Assembly: GCA_016937215.1 (NCBI GenBank)
Contig: JAFGWI010000128.1
Span: forward strand, 1-47,474
DNA length: 47,474 nt
Origin: Spirochaetales bacterium
GTDB lineage: Bacteria; Spirochaetota; Spirochaetia; SZUA-6; JAFGRV01
Direction of reading: 5' to 3'
Part shown: positions 43,447 to 47,474 of the stretch, piece after piece
How positions within the stretch are numbered: position 1 is the first letter of the stretch
Layout of the letters: every line of letters begins with the position of its first letter
Notes under the pieces: generated by a model
What the model saw: the letters and a program-made list of their open reading frames with translations, nothing else
Databases searched by the model: none
Told to the model about the DNA's origin: nothing
Translations under genes and position numbers: made by a program

Positions 43447-45573
43447 TTAGAAGAAATAATCAAAATCCTGCTCGCGGTGAGACCATTTGAGTATGCGAAA
43501 AATATGACAGGGCTGATTATCAGGATCAAGGCTGATGAAATTTTTGGTGCCCTGCCAGTAAAAACGCTGGCCGCTGATCAAATCCAAAACCTGATAGGTT
43601 TCATTGGCCTTGATATTGTATTTCTCAAGAGGCAGATAAATATAGGACTCCTGCTTTTTATATGGATCGAGATTCACCACAACAAGAATAATATTATGCA
43701 CGTTTTCATCGGCCTTTCCGTAAAAAAGAATATTGTCGTTTTCGGCCTGATAAAATTCAAGATTACGGTAGCGGTGAAGCGCCGGGTTTTGTTTACGAAT
43801 AAGATTAAGCTTTTTGATGAAATCCTTAATATTTCCAGGTCTGTCCCAATCCCAAACCTTGTACTGATATTTTTCTGAATTCAGATATTCTTCCTTGCCA
43901 GGTAATGGAGTGCCTTCGCAAAGTTCGAAGCCATTATATATTCCCCAGGTTGAACTCAAGGTGGCTGCCAAAGCCGCGCGCATTTTAAAGGCTGAACGAG
44001 GAGCATTTTGCAGAACCTCTGGTAAAATATCCGGAGTGTTGGTAAAAAGATTACCTATCATATACGAGGCGCATTCGTCCTGGGTGAGTTCCTTGTGGTA
44101 ATCGGTAAGCTCCCATTTGGAATTTCTCCAGGTGAAATAGGTATAACTTTGGGTAAAACCGATTTTGGCCAGGGTTTTCATCATTTTGGGGCGGGTAAAA
44201 GCCTCGGATAAAAAGATAACATCAGGAGCGTTTTCGTGAATGCTGTCAATAAGCCACTTCCAGAAATAAACCGGTTTGGTGTGGGGATTATCTACACGGA
44301 ATATTTTTATACCCAGGTTGATCCAGAACCGGCAGACCTCGAGAATTTCATTCCAGAGATTTTCCCTGTCCTCAGTATTGAAATTGATGGGATAGATATC
44401 CTCATATTTTTTGGGCGGATTTTCCGCGAACTTGATAGTGCCATCAGACCGTTTGACAAACCATTGAGGATGTTTTTTCACCCAGGGATGGTCCGGTGAT
44501 GTCTGCAGGGCCAGATCCAGAGCCACTTCAATGGAATGCTGTTTGCATTTTTCAACAAAAAGCTTAAAGTCCTCCAAAGTGCCAAGCTCGGGGTTAATGG
44601 CAGTATGCCCTCCGTGGGAGTTCCCTATGGCCCAGGGGCATCCGGGACTGCCGGGCGGGCAGGTGAGGCTGTTATTAGGCCCTTTTCGATTGGTAAGGCC
44701 AATCGGGTGAACCGGCGGCAGATAGATGACGTCAAAGCCCATGTCTTCGATTTCAGGGATACGGTTGATCATATCCTTAAAAGTGGCTGATTCGCCTTTT
44801 TGTGTTCCCTGTGAGCGGTGAAACATTTCATACCAGGCTGAAAATTCGGCAGCTTTACGGTAACACTCCAACTGTAAGGTCTTCTCATACTGACCGGACT
44901 GGCTTCGGTCCGCGTATTGAATCATCAATTCTTTTAGTTCATCGTTCAGTATGATATTTAAAACCGGATCATCTTCCGGTGATAGCCATTTGCGTTCAAG
45001 ATCCACGCTTTCCACCAGATTTTTCATACCCAGGATTTCGGATTTTATATCCTGGCCTTTATTCATTTTTTCTTCGGCCAGCGCGATTAGGTCCAGAAGA
45101 GTGTCGGTTGCTTTTTGTGGTTCAATTTGTCGGTCGAAAACCACTAAAAATGGTTTGAATTTGGCTGCCTCGTTTTTAGGGGCCCGGTTCATGGCTGCTT
45201 CAACCAGGGCTTTACCTTCGAGTAAATCGTTAATAATGTCCTGTTTGGCTTTGTATTTTTTTTCCAGGTCATTGGCCCAGGACAAAAACAAATCGCGCCA
45301 GGCGATGATGGTGTATTCGTAATAGCCGATTTTATCGGGCTGAAAAAAACCTTCCCATCGATCATTTTCAAGCAGGGCCATTCTGGCTTCATTCCATTTT
45401 TTTTCACCCGCTCGTCGATAAAGCAGCCTGGCTTGTAATAATTCATGGCCATGAGAAAAGATGTCGGCGCTCACGGTAAAAAAGTCATTCACCTGCAATT
45501 TTACCCGGTTTTCACCGTTATCAATTTCAGGTTTTACATTTTGAATCACAACATTATTTATTTGGGGTACCAT
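43447..45573 (-). CDS. glgE: Alpha-1,4-glucan:maltose-1-phosphate maltosyltransferase (GH13_3)
   Basis: 708 aa from the ATG at 45571-45573 with AGGAG upstream; an earlier ATG inside the end of glgM is rejected. An N-terminal beta-sandwich/helical region (to about 240) precedes the GH13 barrel: DVIYLPPVHPIG, GNSHGGHTAINPELGT, the nucleophile Asp in IKIFRVDNPHTKP and the acid/base Glu in VIFLSEAFTRPKM. These are GlgE signatures. It extends alpha-1,4-glucan with maltosyl units from maltose-1-phosphate in the cytosol. It follows glgM by 13 bp in a two-gene operon with a terminator. Confidence 0.95.
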   Translation of the reverse strand: MVPQINNVVIQNVKPEIDNGENRVKLQVNDFFTVSADIFSHGHELLQARLLYRRAGEKKWNEARMALLENDRWEGFFQPDKIGYYEYTIIAWRDLFLSWANDLEKKYKAKQDIINDLLEGKALVEAAMNRAPKNEAAKFKPFLVVFDRQIEPQKATDTLLDLIALAEEKMNKGQDIKSEILGMKNLVESVDLERKWLSPEDDPVLNIILNDELKELMIQYADRSQSGQYEKTLQLECYRKAAEFSAWYEMFHRSQGTQKGESATFKDMINRIPEIEDMGFDVIYLPPVHPIGLTNRKGPNNSLTCPPGSPGCPWAIGNSHGGHTAINPELGTLEDFKLFVEKCKQHSIEVALDLALQTSPDHPWVKKHPQWFVKRSDGTIKFAENPPKKYEDIYPINFNTEDRENLWNEILEVCRFWINLGIKIFRVDNPHTKPVYFWKWLIDSIHENAPDVIFLSEAFTRPKMMKTLAKIGFTQSYTYFTWRNSKWELTDYHKELTQDECASYMIGNLFTNTPDILPEVLQNAPRSAFKMRAALAATLSSTWGIYNGFELCEGTPLPGKEEYLNSEKYQYKVWDWDRPGNIKDFIKKLNLIRKQNPALHRYRNLEFYQAENDNILFYGKADENVHNIILVVVNLDPYKKQESYIYLPLEKYNIKANETYQVLDLISGQRFYWQGTKNFISLDPDNQPCHIFRILKWSHREQDFDYFF

Positions 45574-45586
45574 TTTATTCTCCTGA

Positions 45587-46792
45587 TCAGGATAAAAGTT
45601 TTTCATATAATTCCAGCACTCGCTGGCTTACACTTTTCCATGAGTAAATATCTTCAACGCGTTTTCGACCGGCCAGGCTCATTTTTTTTCTTGTTTCAGG
45701 ATCAGCCATTAAATCGTTAATTGCTTTGGCCAGGTTTGTAGAAAATTCTTCAGGATTCACTGGTTCAAAGGGAGCTGTTTTTAATTGACTGAATTGAATG
45801 AGACGTCCTGTTGTTTCCGGTAACACAACTTCTTTGATTCCGCCTACGGCACTGGCCACCACCGGTGTTTCACAAGCCATGGCTTCAAGATTGATGATTC
45901 CAAAGGGTTCATAAATCGAAGGACAGCAGAAAAGTGAGGCGTGGCTGTAAAATTGAATGGTTTTCGGAACAGGCAGCATTTCCTGAATCCAGAAAATATT
46001 GCCTCGTTTTTTCTGAATAGCTTTGACCTTTGCCTCCATTTCCATGCCGATTTCCCTGGTGTCCGGCGCGCCGGCTAAAAGCACAACCCCAATATGGGGG
46101 TCTAGTTTTTCAATGGCATTTACCAGATGGATAATGCCCTTTTGTCGGGTCACGCGGCCTACAAAAAGCACGTATTCAAGCCCTTGGGGAATTTGATATT
46201 CATCAAGGGCCGAACGATCATTTGTTTTCTGATATTCATCCAGATCAATTCCATTGGGTATGACATGGATTTTTGATTCTGGAATATCAAAATAATCCAG
46301 AATATCCTGCCTGGTTTCCTTTGAAACCGCGATTACCGCGTCAGCCATTTTTAGAGCAGTGTCCTCAACCCATGAAGATAAATGATAGCCTGAACCGATT
46401 TGCTCCTCTTTCCAGGGGCGGAGTGGTTCAAGAGAGTGGGTTGTGATAACCAGCTTGCAGCCATAAAGCATTTTGGCCAATATACCGCCAAAATGGGAAT
46501 ACCAAGTATGGCAGTGAACCACGTCAGCCGAGGTTTCTCGTGTGTTAAATTGAATTGACCGGATTAATGCGTTCAGGGGGGATTTTAATTTGTCCGGTGT
46601 ATCAGCCAGTAATGTTTTGGCCCCCTCTACGCCCCATACTTTCAATTGGTTTCCCTCCACATCCTGGTTGCCGAAGCATCGGACTTCAAGGGGAATCTTT
46701 TTACATAATTCCTGGGATAGATATTTTACATGGATGCCGGCTCCTCCATAGATGTTGGGAGGATATTCATTGGTCAAAAAAAGTGCTTTCAT
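45587..46792 (-). CDS. glgM: GT4 glycogen synthase / maltose-1-phosphate synthase GlgM type
   Basis: 401 aa, the length of the GT4 (not GT5) enzymes. N-terminal NEYPPNIYGGAGIHV is the ADP-glucose-binding loop region, HCHTWYSHFGG and TTHSLEPLRPWK are family blocks, FVGRVTRQKGI starts the C-terminal Rossmann domain, and CPSIYEPFGIINLEAMACETPVVA holds the E-x7-E motif. Such enzymes use ADP-glucose and glucose-1-phosphate to make maltose-1-phosphate, the donor for GlgE; an actinobacterial-type glycogen synthase role is the alternative. It is the first gene of the glgM-glgE operon; its promoter must lie in or near element 8. Confidence 0.9.
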   Translation of the reverse strand: MKALFLTNEYPPNIYGGAGIHVKYLSQELCKKIPLEVRCFGNQDVEGNQLKVWGVEGAKTLLADTPDKLKSPLNALIRSIQFNTRETSADVVHCHTWYSHFGGILAKMLYGCKLVITTHSLEPLRPWKEEQIGSGYHLSSWVEDTALKMADAVIAVSKETRQDILDYFDIPESKIHVIPNGIDLDEYQKTNDRSALDEYQIPQGLEYVLFVGRVTRQKGIIHLVNAIEKLDPHIGVVLLAGAPDTREIGMEMEAKVKAIQKKRGNIFWIQEMLPVPKTIQFYSHASLFCCPSIYEPFGIINLEAMACETPVVASAVGGIKEVVLPETTGRLIQFSQLKTAPFEPVNPEEFSTNLAKAINDLMADPETRKKMSLAGRKRVEDIYSWKSVSQRVLELYEKLLS

Positions 46793-46834
46793 GGTTTACA
46801 TCCTGTTTGGTAAATATTTTGTATCGCTTTTTTT

Positions 46835-47019
46835 GGGGGTTGCCCCAGCCCTGGAAGGGGCTTGGGCCGGGCTTTGCGCCACTCCACTTTCGTTTCGAAG
46901 GTTTTTGCGCTGAAATTTATCAGCGCAAAAACCTTGGCCGCGCTTGTTTTGAAAAACAAGCTTGCCTGGCTCCAATCCCTAACCCGCTCGAAGCGTAACC
47001 TGTTTTTTTAGCTGAACAA
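46835..47019 (-). repeat. Dispersed hairpin element, copy 8
   Basis: Minus-strand header GGGTTAGGGATTGGAGCC at 46985, with AACAA (minus-strand TTGTT) at 47015-47019. Hairpin 1 (46942-46961) is short, GCTTGTTTT/AAAACAAGC. Hairpin 2 (46898-46935) is long, AAGGTTTTTGCGCTGA/TCAGCGCAAAAACCTT. The tail has AAAGCCCGGCCC, a CAGCCCTGGAAGGGGCTTG-like hairpin and GGCAACCCCC at 46835. It lies upstream of glgM. No ORF of coding character is present. Confidence 0.86.
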
Positions 47020-47116
47020 AGGCCAAGCTTGAAAAATCTTTTTAAAGTAGCATGGCGATATTTATCTGTAAAGAGTAATTTATTTTCATCGGTAATACAA
47101 TCAAAATAATTTGTAT

Positions 47117-47379
47117 TTGTTACTATGATTCAATTTACAGTTTCTAACGCGTTAGGGATAGGAGGCATGGCTGACAATTTTATCAAAAATTGTCAGCCAA
47201 AGCGTTTTTGACCGGATTATTTCCGGAAAGGCTGCATGTGTATAGTGAATGCTAATGAACATTCATGTTAGCGGGCAATAAATATGAAGTATTTATGACC
47301 AGCCCAAAAACCTTCGAAGGCGATAGCCGGAGTGCCATATAGCCCGGCCTGAAAGCCCCGGGCTTACCAGGCAACGCCT
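47117..47379 (+). repeat. Dispersed hairpin element, copy 9
   Basis: TTGTT at 47117-47121 is 27 bp before the header GCGTTAGGGATAGGAGG (47149). Hairpin 1 (47169-47198) has arms GGCTGACAATTTT/AAAATTGTCAGCC. Hairpin 2 (GTTTTTG...CAAAAAC) encloses one ~70-bp module with ATAGTGAATGC, CAATAAATATGAAG and TATTTATGACCAG. The tail has TATAGCCCGGCC and AGGCAACGCC. The final bases 47380-47474 hold no recognisable feature. Confidence 0.87.
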
Positions 47380-47474
47380 GGTTTTAAAAATGGTTACCCA
47401 TGTCTTTCTGAGGAGGAACGACGAAGAATCTAACCTGTCTCATCGATCATCTCGTAATTTTATACACGCAAACA

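Noticed and set aside
45574-45606. Earlier ATG for glgE overlapping the end of glgM
   Set aside because: The ATG lies inside the last codons of glgM without a ribosome site, whereas the ATG at 45571-45573 has AGGAG at proper spacing.
46555-46998. 147-codon plus-strand frame across glgM start and element 8
   Set aside because: It is antisense to the conserved glgM N-terminus and runs into repeat sequence; no protein family is recognisable.
14085-47379. Integron attC sites or a cassette array
   Set aside because: GTTAGGG and AACGCC ends recall attC cores, but the 7-base GTTRRRY/RYYYAAC consensus is not met, orientations are mixed, and multi-gene housekeeping operons lie between copies; no integrase is present.
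1-47474. CRISPR array, prophage or insertion sequence
   Set aside because: No regularly spaced short direct repeats, cas genes, phage structural genes, integrase or transposase reading frames were seen on either strand.

Overview
The window is a stretch of chromosome from a moderately AT-rich diderm bacterium that probably ferments plant polysaccharides. The support is: several Sec/lipobox lipoproteins, a GH9 cellulase and a GH11-like xylanase that both end in type I dockerins, a GlgM/GlgE alpha-glucan pathway, a chemoreceptor, a heterodimeric ABC exporter, and good AGGAGG-type ribosome binding sites with frequent TTG starts. The phylum cannot be fixed from the sequence. An archaeal-type AspRS and sugar-sensor/SpoIIE fusions would fit a spirochaete or a related uncultured diderm lineage, but that is a guess. 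No phage, plasmid, transposase, CRISPR, tRNA or rRNA was seen.

Layout. 1-3.8 kb: a minus-strand operon (HEAT-repeat protein interrupted by an in-frame TAG, Gfo/Idh oxidoreductase, metallo-beta-lactamase-fold hydrolase, MTH1-like Nudix, NADAR). 4.1-6.0 kb: rlmE and archaeal-type aspS behind a clear sigma70 promoter. 6.3-12 kb: a crystallin/fascin-like lipoprotein, an orphan DNA methyltransferase whose open frame runs upstream to a poly-A tract, and an operon of two lipoproteins plus the GH11-dockerin protein. 12-24 kb: uvrC, pepF, a MerR regulator coupled to a creatininase-family amidase, a PduO-type adenosyltransferase with a structured leader, an aminotransferase, a small lipoprotein, a Ca/Na antiporter and a GT-C/TPR membrane protein. 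24-32 kb: a STAND-type NTPase with a long HEAT-like tail, a two-gene ABC exporter, and a degenerate HD-GYP membrane protein. 32.6-37.4 kb: a chemoreceptor, argF and the GH9 cellulase. 37.4-42.7 kb: two paralogous proteins fusing a LacI/periplasmic-binding-like sugar sensor, without DNA-binding domain, to a SpoIIE/PP2C phosphatase. 43.4-46.8 kb: glgM-glgE.

The most striking non-coding signal is a family of nine dispersed intergenic elements (about 140-340 bp; one is cut by the window edge). Each starts with GCGTTAGGGAT or a close variant, and the intact ones end in GGC/GTAACGCC-like sequence. Inside are hairpins whose arms differ from copy to copy yet stay complementary, around a near-constant TTTT(T)-CA/GA-AAAA apex. 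A roughly 70-bp palindromic module is nested in a second hairpin of some copies, twice and in opposite orientations in one. A TTGTT motif sits about 27 bp outside the GCGTT end in seven copies. A second family of small terminal-inverted-repeat (MITE-like) elements lies near two of them.

Functional links: the dockerin enzymes, the cytosolic sugar-sensor phosphatases and the GlgM/GlgE pathway suggest sensing, breakdown and storage of plant-derived sugar. This is inferred from proximity only; no scaffoldin, sigma factor, anti-sigma factor or STAS partner is present in the window.
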